This document shows, one piece after another, positions 29,444 to 37,265 of a DNA stretch of 64,000 nt (within the stretch, counting starts at the first letter, position 1; each line of letters opens with the position of its first letter). A program made the translations under genes and the position numbers. Source of the stretch: Verrucomicrobiota bacterium (GTDB taxonomy: Bacteria; Verrucomicrobiota; Verrucomicrobiia; Limisphaerales; UBA9464). Location of the stretch: contig JAFLEF010000015.1 in the NCBI GenBank assembly GCA_017309115.1, positions 1 through 64,000 of the forward strand, in the 5' to 3' direction. Under the pieces are notes generated by a model. That model was not told where the DNA came from, did no database searches, and worked only from the letters and a program-made list of their open reading frames with translations.

Positions 29444-31291
29444 ATGAGCAACACGATCAAAGTAAAAGTCGGAATCGACGGCGTTGAGCAGGTCGAGGCG
29501 GGAATGCGCCGCGTTGGCGATTCCGCGAAGCAGGCCTTCGCCAAGCTCAATGCGGAGAGCGCGCGGTTCAACCAGGTCACCGGTCAGTTCCAGAAACTGG
29601 GTAGCATCGCCGCGGCTACCGGGTCGCCGGTCGCGCAACAGGTTTCCGCCATCGCGGAAAGCTTCCGGCTACTGCGCTCCGCCGCGTCACCCGCCGCCCT
29701 GGGAGTCGCCGGCTTTTTCGCCGTGGCAACGAAGGCAACTGAAGCCTACTTCCAACGCGTCGCCCGGTTGAGTGAAGAACTATCCGCCCGCTTGGGTTTG
29801 GCCCTGGGCCCTGGGACCGCCATCATGGGGCGAGCCCCGGACATCGCCAGCGAACAGGACCGCCAGAAGCTACTGACTGACCTCGATTCGGAAGTCTCCC
29901 GGTTGGGGAAACGCCGGACCGAGCTCATGGCCAAGCTCAACACGTGGGGAAGTTGGTTCCAGGATGGCAAAAACGGCATTGAAGAGCTGAAAGCCGTTAG
30001 CGAGCAGCTCCGCACCCTCCAATCAATCCGGGAACGCTACTCCGGAGCCATCGGCAAGGAGACCGTCTATCAGAATCAACTCGCGCAAGCTAACCGTGAA
30101 TCCTCGGAGTGGTTGAAGGTCCACGCGGATAGCTACAATCTCGAAATCGAGGCTCTCATGCGGTCCCAAGCACCGTTGACGGAGCAGCTGAAACTTCTGG
30201 AGAAGGAACGGAAAGCCCTCGAGGAACTTTACGCGAACACGTCCGGCGCCTCCCCGATGGGCGAAAAGGCGCGCCTCCAAATCCGTTTGGACATCCTGAA
30301 AGCCAAGGAGAAGGAAACCGCGATAGAAGGACAGTTGGCGGACCTCGCCGCCCGGGAAGCCGAGGCTACCAAGCGCCAAGTGAAGGAAATCAACGACGCA
30401 TGGCGCGAGCAGGTCGAACACGTCAACGCCGTCGGGCGCGAACTCCAACAGCATCACCTCATGCTGGCAGCGATTGAAGCGCGGATGCGCGACAACGCCC
30501 GCGGCTCGACCTACGCCGGGGCATCGGCTGACGCCTACGGACAGCACCGCCTCGCCGGGATGACGGAGCAGGCATACGGCATGGGCGGCATGGGTGCCGG
30601 GGCAATCGCGGGGATTCAGAACGCCGTGACCATGCTGGGCACGACGGCGAGCCAAGTGGGCAACGCCATCACCAGCAGCATCGGCGGCGCACTCGACGGA
30701 ATCTCGTCCAGTATCGAAGGACTTATCCGGGGAACGATGACTTGGGCGGATGCCTTCCGAAACGTCGGGATGGCCATCCTTAACAGCGTGGTGACCGCGT
30801 TCGCCAAGATGATCGCGCAGATGATGGTGAGCTTCATCCTTCAGAAGATTTTCGGGAAGGCGATGCAGCAACAGGCCATGCAGGTAGGCAGCGCGTGGAC
30901 CGCCGCGGCAATCAGCGCCTCGATCGCGTCTTACGGTACGGCTGCCGGCGTCGGTCTGGGTGCCTTCCTAGCCGCTCAGGCAGCGGGCCAAGCGGCAACG
31001 GTTGGCATGTCCGGGTTCGCATCGGGTGGGTTCACCGGCAACCAACCCACCAACGCCGTCGCTGGCGTGGTCCACGGCGGGGAGTTCGTCTTCTCCGCTC
31101 CCGCGGTTCGCCGGGTCGGACTGGACAACCTCGAAGCCATGCACGACGGGGCCAAGTCGGGCACGGGTGCGGGCGGAAAGCCAATCGGGATTGCCCTTTT
31201 CGACAACCGCCGCGAGGCAGAGCGGATGATTCAGGAAAACGAAGGCTGGGTCATGGAAGTTGTCTCCCGCAACCGGCATCAATTTCGCTAG
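29444..31291 (+). CDS. Phage tail tape-measure-like protein
   Basis: 615 residues. N-terminus MSNTIKVKVGIDGVEQVEAG with early helices is typical of tape-measure proteins; a long helical/coiled-coil middle (about 130-320) follows; then hydrophobic Gly/Ala-rich segments (GIQNAVTMLGTTASQVGNAI, NSVVTAFAKMIAQMMVSFIL) and the diagnostic C-terminal block GFASGGFTGNQPTNAVAGVV then HGGEFVFSAPAVRRVGLDNL. By the usual relation of tape length to tail length this is short for a siphophage. No other tail gene is present in the element, which makes it striking. Followed by a strong terminator. Confidence 0.85.
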   Translation: MSNTIKVKVGIDGVEQVEAGMRRVGDSAKQAFAKLNAESARFNQVTGQFQKLGSIAAATGSPVAQQVSAIAESFRLLRSAASPAALGVAGFFAVATKATEAYFQRVARLSEELSARLGLALGPGTAIMGRAPDIASEQDRQKLLTDLDSEVSRLGKRRTELMAKLNTWGSWFQDGKNGIEELKAVSEQLRTLQSIRERYSGAIGKETVYQNQLAQANRESSEWLKVHADSYNLEIEALMRSQAPLTEQLKLLEKERKALEELYANTSGASPMGEKARLQIRLDILKAKEKETAIEGQLADLAAREAEATKRQVKEINDAWREQVEHVNAVGRELQQHHLMLAAIEARMRDNARGSTYAGASADAYGQHRLAGMTEQAYGMGGMGAGAIAGIQNAVTMLGTTASQVGNAITSSIGGALDGISSSIEGLIRGTMTWADAFRNVGMAILNSVVTAFAKMIAQMMVSFILQKIFGKAMQQQAMQVGSAWTAAAISASIASYGTAAGVGLGAFLAAQAAGQAATVGMSGFASGGFTGNQPTNAVAGVVHGGEFVFSAPAVRRVGLDNLEAMHDGAKSGTGAGGKPIGIALFDNRREAERMIQENEGWVMEVVSRNRHQFR

Positions 31292-31309
31292 GTCATGGTT
31301 AATGGGTGA

Positions 31310-31338
31310 CCCCGGCCGGCAGTCTGGCCGGGGTTTTT
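31310..31338 (+). terminator. Rho-independent terminator after the tape-measure gene
   Basis: CCCCGGCC (31310-31317), loop GGCAGTCT, GGCCGGGG (31326-31333), TTTTT (31334-31338). Perfect 8-bp GC stem and T-run, 18 bp after the stop codon. Confidence 0.93.
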
Positions 31339-31351
31339 CTTTGCCCATGCC

Positions 31352-31540
31352 GGTGACAACGCGTCACCAGCCGGAAATCAAGTGGACAACGTGTCAGCTT
31401 GAAAGGCTTCACGGCGGGGACAGAAAATCAAGGTTGCAACGTGAAACCTTGAACGACTTTGGTCCATCGGGGTAACAACGTGTTACCCCGGTAACAACGC
31501 GTTACCAGGGTTCCCGCAGATTTGGTGACACGTTGTCATC
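31352..31540. repeat. Array of six palindromes with constant AACGY centre and varying arms
   Basis: Units: GGTGAC-AACGC-GTCACC (31352-31368); AAGTGGAC-AACGT-GTCAGCTT (31380-31400, imperfect); AAGGTTGC-AACGT-GAAACCTT (31430-31450, one mismatch); CGGGGTAAC-AACGT-GTTACCCCG (31468-31490); GGTAAC-AACGC-GTTACC (31490-31506); and, inverted, GATGAC-AACGT-GTCACC (31524-31540). The 5-base centre is fixed and the arms change together, so pairing is what is maintained. It lies between the terminator of the plus-strand operon and the end of the minus-strand cargo gene, just inside the att site. Function unknown. Confidence 0.75.
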
Positions 31541-31557
31541 AATTCGCCCGCGTTCTC

Positions 31558-31932
31558 TCATTTTCCAAGGGCGCAATTCATAACCTCGTCTTGATAAATC
31601 TTCTTAGACTCCTCCCACGCTTGCTGCACCTGGTCGATGACGGTGCTCTTTTCGCTTGGGCTAAGAGTTTCAATTGTATCGAGCCGCAGCTTCGCTACCT
31701 CGATGAATCTGGCTCGCTGTTCTAGTTCAAGTTGAACGATTCGGTGCCGGTTTGTTCGCGCTGATTCATGGATTGTAGTGACAGCAAATCCCACAAACGC
31801 GAGTACTGTTCCGATGGCACTAAGCAGATCGTCAGGCACCCCTGCGCAGTGCAGTGCAACGATTAAGAGTAGAGCTGTGGAGCCAAAAGCCAGAAGTTTG
31901 ATCCCGAGGTTCATCAATCGGCATGAAGCCAT
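31558..31932 (-). CDS. Two-TM membrane cargo protein of element B
   Basis: 124 residues (118 if started at the internal Met, 31914). Membrane segments LLAFGSTALLLIVALHCAGV and LLSAIGTVLAFVGFAVTTIH, then a heptad-rich cytosolic helix (LEQRARFIEVAKLRLDTIET). AT-richer than its neighbours, opposite orientation, at the distal end: same cargo niche as the minus-strand genes of element A, but no sequence similarity is visible. Possible defence or exclusion function. Confidence 0.7.
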   Translation of the reverse strand: MASCRLMNLGIKLLAFGSTALLLIVALHCAGVPDDLLSAIGTVLAFVGFAVTTIHESARTNRHRIVQLELEQRARFIEVAKLRLDTIETLSPSEKSTVIDQVQQAWEESKKIYQDEVMNCALGK

Positions 31933-32066
31933 TTCGACTCACTGGAATCAACGTTGACTAGTTCACACTTTTTCACACGTTCTGAACCGATTTCGCTTGC
32001 ATTGACTTGCAGGCGAAAACCCCAGAAACCCCAACAAATCGAGGTTTTTGACAGTTTCCCCGTGGC

Positions 32067-32089
32067 TTCGAATCCCCCCCTCTCCGCCA
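32067..32089. repeat. Attachment-site direct repeat of element B, distal copy
   Basis: Identical to 21735-21757 (T-loop to CCA of tRNA-Ser). Marks the right boundary of element B. The conflict operon starts (3' end) only 105 bp further on, with a fragment of the REP-like repeat (CCAGAGCGTCGCCCTACC at about 32182-32199) in between. Confidence 0.93.
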
Positions 32090-32193
32090 AATTTTGGGCC
32101 AGTGGGCACTCGCCCAACCGCGCCCCCCTTCCCGCCGCTTCTACTCGCGTCTCGATCGTCCACCCACGTACAACTCCGTTCCAGAGCGTCGCC

Positions 32194-33273
32194 CTACCGG
32201 CGGTGACTGGGGCGGTTTTTTTGCAGGGGACGTTTGCGAACTGCGCGCTGGGATTCTTGGCGATCTCGGGCCAGTTCCAGCAACAAGCCCGGTAGCGCGA
32301 ACAGGGCGTCCTCGACCGGTTGACCCAGTCGCCGCAGGCCGTCACTCAAATCGACCCGACTCTGCCTTTCCAGCGCCTGACACGCTTCGCCGTACAAGCG
32401 CTCGGCATCGCCGCCGCTTCCGGCCAACGCCAGCACCGGTAGGCCCGCGGCCAATGCCGAACGACCGATCTGCGCCGTCCCCCCTGCTCCCGACAGCAGG
32501 ATCACCACATCGGCCTCTTCCACCGACCGGTCAATCGACTCCTCAACGGTATCGAACTCTTCGATGGCGCCCTGGGCAACCCGCGGTTCGCGCTTGGGCT
32601 CGACATAGACCCGCAGCCAGGACGACGGCGACCGCCGATCCAGAGCGAGGCGGGAAAGGAATCCCTCGGCGGCATACTGATCCACACCCGGCCAACCGCC
32701 GGCAATCAACCCATGGCCGGTCGCGGCAATCACGGCCCCAACGGCACTGGCCGCCCGTTCCAACTCCGACGGCAAGGTCTCGCTGCCGAGTCCGACCATA
32801 AGCACCCATCCCACAGGAGTTCGGACGTCCAAGGCGCCGGATGGCAGTTCCGAAACCTCCGCTCCGTCCGGTTGCCAGAGGTCACCCAAAGACTCCACTG
32901 GGCAGGCGCCCCCCGAACGGCCTTGTCGAATGGCCTGTTCCACGTCGGCTAGGAACAAGGTCTGGAGTTGAAGCTGCCGTGCTTCGGTCAGGCGCCCGTT
33001 GGCGGTATCCCGATCCAAGGCGGCCACAAGCGATTCCAAACGATCGGCATCTAACGTCACCTCGGATCCGGCGCCGGACGCTAAATACTGCATCAAGGCC
33101 AAGGCTTGCGTCACGGCTGCGGGAAGCTGGTGAAGGGGGCGGCCCTGCCGATCCCGCACGTACTCCGGGGACGCTGATCGCCACTCCGGTGGTGGCCGAT
33201 TGAGTCGGGCGGAGAGTTCCGCCTCGACCAATACTGCGTCGAGGAAAGGGGGTGGGGCGTCAGGTGCGTTCAT
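32194..33273 (-). CDS. SLOG-domain protein, last gene of conflict operon
   Basis: 359 residues. The N-terminal 150 residues are helical and unassigned. Residues about 155-300 are a Rossmann-like SLOG/LOG-type domain: VGWVLMVGLGSETLPSELER, then the Gly-rich GHGLIAGGWPGVDQYAAEGF, EEADVVILLSGAGGTAQIGR and ALAAGLPVLALAGSGGDAER. SLOG domains are thought to bind nucleotide-derived ligands and occur as sensors or effectors in conflict systems. It lies 15 bp after the SAV_2336-like gene, in the same direction. The Arg/Lys-rich tail overlaps intergenic repeat DNA and may be extended. Ligand unknown. Confidence 0.8.
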   Translation of the reverse strand: MNAPDAPPPFLDAVLVEAELSARLNRPPPEWRSASPEYVRDRQGRPLHQLPAAVTQALALMQYLASGAGSEVTLDADRLESLVAALDRDTANGRLTEARQLQLQTLFLADVEQAIRQGRSGGACPVESLGDLWQPDGAEVSELPSGALDVRTPVGWVLMVGLGSETLPSELERAASAVGAVIAATGHGLIAGGWPGVDQYAAEGFLSRLALDRRSPSSWLRVYVEPKREPRVAQGAIEEFDTVEESIDRSVEEADVVILLSGAGGTAQIGRSALAAGLPVLALAGSGGDAERLYGEACQALERQSRVDLSDGLRRLGQPVEDALFALPGLLLELARDRQESQRAVRKRPLQKNRPSHRR

Positions 33274-33288
33274 GGGCCGACGATGGGT

Positions 33289-36171
33289 TCAGGCGACAGG
33301 CGGAGATTCCCCGGGGTCGGTGGCGACGTACCGTCGGGTGGTGCGCAGAGCAATCGCCAACTGCTGGGCGGGACCGAGGCGATCCCAAAGTTCCGATAGG
33401 TTCTCCAGGGTAGCGGAGGTCCCGGATTCCTGGGTTGATTCCCCGCTCGTCTGGTGAAGGAGTTGCTGGAAGTGGGGATGGAAGATCTCCACTAATCGCC
33501 CCATCCATTGGAGCGAACCCTCGTCGGGAGGGTGGCCAGGAACGAGAATGGACAACACATACCGGGCTTCAATTTGGGAACGGGCCGGAGATTGTTCCGC
33601 GGCAATTGAAGAGGTAGTCGACCCCAATTGCAGGGTAAGGATCAGAAACGTCTGGCTCGCCCCGACCCAAACGCGGGTATTCACCACGAACTGGTTTTGC
33701 GTCGCGGAGTCAAAGGCCTCCTCCAGCATAGCGCGATCGGCGTCCGGATGACGGGGTCGCTGGGGACGCCCCAATTCGCACACCAACTCGCCTCGACGAT
33801 CGCGTCGCCAGATCCCGACTTCGGTGGCTCCGCTGGCCAATTGGAGCAACTGGAGCAACCAATGTAGTCCGAGTTCGCGGAATAGATGATGCTGAGTCAT
33901 CTCCTCCCACAAAGGGGCATCGAGTCGGGCCAGCATCCCGGCAATCTCAGCCTCCTTGAAGCCCTGCTTCTTCAACTCGACCGTGACCGCCGCGGCAGGT
34001 TCAGACGGCAGCAGTGGCTTCAAACTGGGTTTCCCCGAAGCGGCCTCCGGTGACACGCCAACCTCCAATACTTTCAGCAGCGCCGTTCGGAGTCGGGCAA
34101 AGTTGGTCTCGCAGGCGAAGGCACCCAAGGCCAAGGCTTGTTCGCGAACCGAGTCAGCCCGACGCGTGTACAGTCCAATCGGGATCGTCGAGCTGTGCTC
34201 CCGCAGCTTCGCAATGAATTGAAGCCCGGCCTCAGAACTCTCCAGGTCCCGGCCCAGATCGGAAATCACCGCCTGAACTGAGTTCCCCGCCAAGTAGCTC
34301 AACGCGTGGTCGGTGGTCTTTACGCGGACCACGGTTATCCCGTCCGCCACGAGCTGCGCCGCCTGTCGGTCATTGTTGTCGGGATGATCATCCACCCAGA
34401 GGATGCTCCGCCCCGCAAATCGCCCCGCGGGATCACCCTCCTCCAGCGACGCCAGCGGAGGCGCGGCTGACCGCGACTGCTGGTCTCTGACCGCTTGAGG
34501 ATTCTCCCCCGACCACATCTGATCCATTGCCCGCAATTGCTGCGCCGCTTCCCGATACCTCCCGCCCAACCGTCCCAGCACGACGCCCTGCACTCGTGCA
34601 AAGGCCCGATCCAGCGCGGGCACCGGCAAGCCTCCCGCCAACCCCGGCACCGACAGGACCGCAGCAAATCCGCCATCCGTGCGTCCCAACCGTTCCCGCA
34701 GGTAGTCCGAGACCACTCGCTGAACTTCCAACGGATCGCTGGCATCGCCCGAGTCCAACAACATTTCGCGAACCCCGGGATGAAATTCGTAGTCCACCGA
34801 TTCGGAATCGGTCACGTCGTCCGGGGATTGTCGCCGCAACAGTCCCCCCAAGAACACCTCCGCCAAGTGGACCTGAGTGGATCCGGGCAACAACACCTGC
34901 TGGATCAGCCGCATGAGGGGCAGTCGTAAAGGGGCCGCGGCCAGCAGACGGGCCAAGTCCAGGGCAACCGGCGAAGCGACCTGCTGGAACGTCAGCACGC
35001 GATCGGCGCCCGTACGTTCCCCTGTCTCTTCGCCCGCGACCGTGGCCTTCGGTCGAACCACAGCGGAGCGACTTGAGTTCCAAGTCACCCCCGGGACGCG
35101 GGTCGGGGTGGCTCGGGTCACCAGATTCACCCAGTTCGCCACGTCGCGGGGGGCGGTGGTGAAAACGGGAATCGGCACTCCGACGGGCGCCGCCGCACCG
35201 GGACGGGCGCGCCATCCGCGGGACTTGAGTTGTCCATTGGCCAAACCTGCGCTGCGGGAACCGATTTCCACCCAGGCAGGGCCCAGCGCGGGATCCAAAG
35301 CCGTGCGTCGCCAGAAGGACGCTGGCAAAAGTTGCAGTATGGCGGTCGGTTGATGTCGTCCCCAGGTTGTGAGCGCGGTGCCGACGACGCCGGCATCCCA
35401 CGCGGGTCCGGTGCAATCCGAGACGACAACCACAACGCGTCGGGCGTCCGTGACTACCAATTGGCCCGGGGCTACCGAAGGCCCACCCGAGCCCGGTTGC
35501 AGTCGGATCTGATCCGGTCGGGAGGTGTCGAGGCGCCAGAGCCGGACATCGCGGAAGGCTCCGAGCTGTTCCAATAATCGCCGCAGTTCCCGAAGAGAAT
35601 CGCGCCAGATTCCCAGGGACGCCGATTCGTCCACGACCAGTGCCAGCTCAAGCCACCGTGAGCGATCGGGGACCAACATCGGCATCCAGGTGTCGGTTTC
35701 GGCCACGTTGCGGACGGTCCGTTCCTCATCCAGAACAAACACAGTGCGGGCGGGAACGCGTCGCCGGAATGGCCGCAGGACGCGCAGCAAGTCGCGCGCG
35801 CCGGGCAACGCCCGTCCGCCCGGGGTTCGCAGCGCCAGTCCACTGGTGGAGCCCACTGGACTCCCGTCGGTCGGAACCACCAAGGGAGCCGAACCGGAGT
35901 TGGAATCCGGTAAGGAACGAGAATCCCGCAGACTCGCTTGGGGAGAGGTGAAGGAAGACGACGCGTCGGTTGATCCGCCGGTTCCCGGAGGCTTCACTCC
36001 CGAAGTGGAATCGGTTGGCGGACCTTGGGGAGGCGAAGCTGGAGCGACCGAAGGCGACTTCGTTGTCGTCGCCACAACCCCGAGGCTGGCGAGCCAAAGC
36101 GCGTCGGCCAGTTCCTCGGGATCCGCGTGGGGAGCCCGATGGCGCAGCCAGTCGGTGAAAGTTTCAGACAT
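33289..36171 (-). CDS. SAV_2336-like vWA protein with receiver-like and GAF-like C-terminal regions
   Basis: 960 residues. Residues 10-30 (DPEELADALWLASLG) and 130-215 (LRPFRRRVPARTVFVLDEER, then RWLELALVVDESASLGIWRD) are the SAV_2336 N-terminal pattern, with a vWA-type MIDAS DESAS at 181-185. Residues about 588-703 form a receiver-like fold (SILWVDDHPDNNDRQ, VISDLG with Asp638), but the conserved Lys after the last strand is missing (FACETN). Residues about 770-940 resemble a GAF-like sensor. This protein type pairs with MoxR ATPases in predicted conflict systems and probably acts as the regulated scaffold between ATPase and effectors. The receiver fusion is unusual. Confidence 0.82.
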   Translation of the reverse strand: MSETFTDWLRHRAPHADPEELADALWLASLGVVATTTKSPSVAPASPPQGPPTDSTSGVKPPGTGGSTDASSSFTSPQASLRDSRSLPDSNSGSAPLVVPTDGSPVGSTSGLALRTPGGRALPGARDLLRVLRPFRRRVPARTVFVLDEERTVRNVAETDTWMPMLVPDRSRWLELALVVDESASLGIWRDSLRELRRLLEQLGAFRDVRLWRLDTSRPDQIRLQPGSGGPSVAPGQLVVTDARRVVVVVSDCTGPAWDAGVVGTALTTWGRHQPTAILQLLPASFWRRTALDPALGPAWVEIGSRSAGLANGQLKSRGWRARPGAAAPVGVPIPVFTTAPRDVANWVNLVTRATPTRVPGVTWNSSRSAVVRPKATVAGEETGERTGADRVLTFQQVASPVALDLARLLAAAPLRLPLMRLIQQVLLPGSTQVHLAEVFLGGLLRRQSPDDVTDSESVDYEFHPGVREMLLDSGDASDPLEVQRVVSDYLRERLGRTDGGFAAVLSVPGLAGGLPVPALDRAFARVQGVVLGRLGGRYREAAQQLRAMDQMWSGENPQAVRDQQSRSAAPPLASLEEGDPAGRFAGRSILWVDDHPDNNDRQAAQLVADGITVVRVKTTDHALSYLAGNSVQAVISDLGRDLESSEAGLQFIAKLREHSSTIPIGLYTRRADSVREQALALGAFACETNFARLRTALLKVLEVGVSPEAASGKPSLKPLLPSEPAAAVTVELKKQGFKEAEIAGMLARLDAPLWEEMTQHHLFRELGLHWLLQLLQLASGATEVGIWRRDRRGELVCELGRPQRPRHPDADRAMLEEAFDSATQNQFVVNTRVWVGASQTFLILTLQLGSTTSSIAAEQSPARSQIEARYVLSILVPGHPPDEGSLQWMGRLVEIFHPHFQQLLHQTSGESTQESGTSATLENLSELWDRLGPAQQLAIALRTTRRYVATDPGESPPVA

Positions 36172-36177
36172 GTCGGC

Positions 36178-37257
36178 CTAGGCCCCGCCGTCCGCGAGAT
36201 CGCGCAGGGCCAGGTGACGGAACTCCGGATGGTCCGGCGTTAGCACTCCGTTCATCACCAACGCCACTGCATTCAGGAGTTGGTCATTGGCGAGTTGCCG
36301 TTTGCCACCATCTCGCTCTTGCTGGAAGTGCTCGATCAACTGCTTCACGGCCTCCGACTGGGTGGCGGCTTCTCCGAGTCGGGCGGCCACAATCCGCGTG
36401 AGTTCGGCTCGGGCTTCGTTGGGATCCTTGGGCGGAGTGAGGTCCAGTCGCACGCAACGCCGCAGAAACGCCGGTGGAAAATCACGCTCGCCATTGCTCG
36501 TGAGGAACACGATCGGGAATTCTTGGCACGTCACCAGACCCCGCGTCACGCTGGCCGTTTCCTGACGAGGCCCGCCCACCGTGAGGGTCTGGAATCGCGG
36601 TTCATCGGGCAACCGCGACAACTCGGGAATTTCAAAGGAGCCTTCCTCGAACACGTGCAGAAGGTCGTTGGGCAGGTCGATATCGCTTTTATCGATCTCG
36701 TCGATCAGCAGCACCCGGGGCGCCCCGGGTTTGGACAGCGCCAGGGCGGCGCCGAGGGGACCGAGCTTGAGATACCGTCCGATGTCCTCTTCGCCGGCAG
36801 CCTTTTGCTTTTCGCTGCTGCGGCGCGAAGCGTCCTGAAGACGGGCGATGGCGTCATAGTGATAAAGCCCCTGCTGCAGCGTGCTGCGCGAGGTGATCGG
36901 CCAGGAGAAAAGTCGGCCCAGCTTGAGTTCATGAGCCACCGCGTAAGCGAGCGAGGTCTTGCCGGCGCCAGGTCGGCCGGTGATGAGCAGCGGTCGGCGG
37001 AGGTACAAGGCGACGTTGACCGCCGTGATCTCCCGTTCGCTAGCGAGGTAGGTGCTGCCTCGGGTGGACTCGGGATCGGAACCTTTCGGAGCATTGAAGG
37101 CCCGCCACGGAGGAGGTGGCGGTAAGTCGGCCAAGGTGGCCCCCAGCTGATCCTTCGAAGGAGGCTTCCCTGAGGCCTCTGTCTTGCCCCGGAAGATCCG
37201 TTTGGCTGGGGCGATGGCCGGAGGCCGGGAGGGAGAGGAAGACGAGGTCGAATTCAT
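36178..37257 (-). CDS. MoxR-type AAA ATPase of conflict operon
   Basis: 359 residues from ATG 37257; the longer frame is not needed. Walker A GRPGAGKTS (94-102), Walker B VLLIDEIDKSDIDLPNDLLH (about 182-201), sensor 1 FPIVFLTSNGERDFPPAFLR with RR fingers, and the C-terminal lid. The central part has YHYDAIARLQDA, typical of MoxR proteins of this kind. MoxR ATPases remodel vWA-domain partners; here the partner is the adjacent SAV_2336-like protein. Gaps to neighbours are 8 bp (caspase) and 6 bp (SAV_2336), so one operon. ATP-dependent threshold control of the effectors is inferred. Confidence 0.92.
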   Translation of the reverse strand: MNSTSSSSPSRPPAIAPAKRIFRGKTEASGKPPSKDQLGATLADLPPPPPWRAFNAPKGSDPESTRGSTYLASEREITAVNVALYLRRPLLITGRPGAGKTSLAYAVAHELKLGRLFSWPITSRSTLQQGLYHYDAIARLQDASRRSSEKQKAAGEEDIGRYLKLGPLGAALALSKPGAPRVLLIDEIDKSDIDLPNDLLHVFEEGSFEIPELSRLPDEPRFQTLTVGGPRQETASVTRGLVTCQEFPIVFLTSNGERDFPPAFLRRCVRLDLTPPKDPNEARAELTRIVAARLGEAATQSEAVKQLIEHFQQERDGGKRQLANDQLLNAVALVMNGVLTPDHPEFRHLALRDLADGGA

Positions 37258-37265
37258 GAAAGGAA

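Noticed and set aside
31352-31540. CRISPR or integron array for the AACGY hairpins
   Set aside because: Spacing is irregular (about 20-50 bp), the arms are not conserved in sequence, one unit is inverted, and there is no cas or intI gene.
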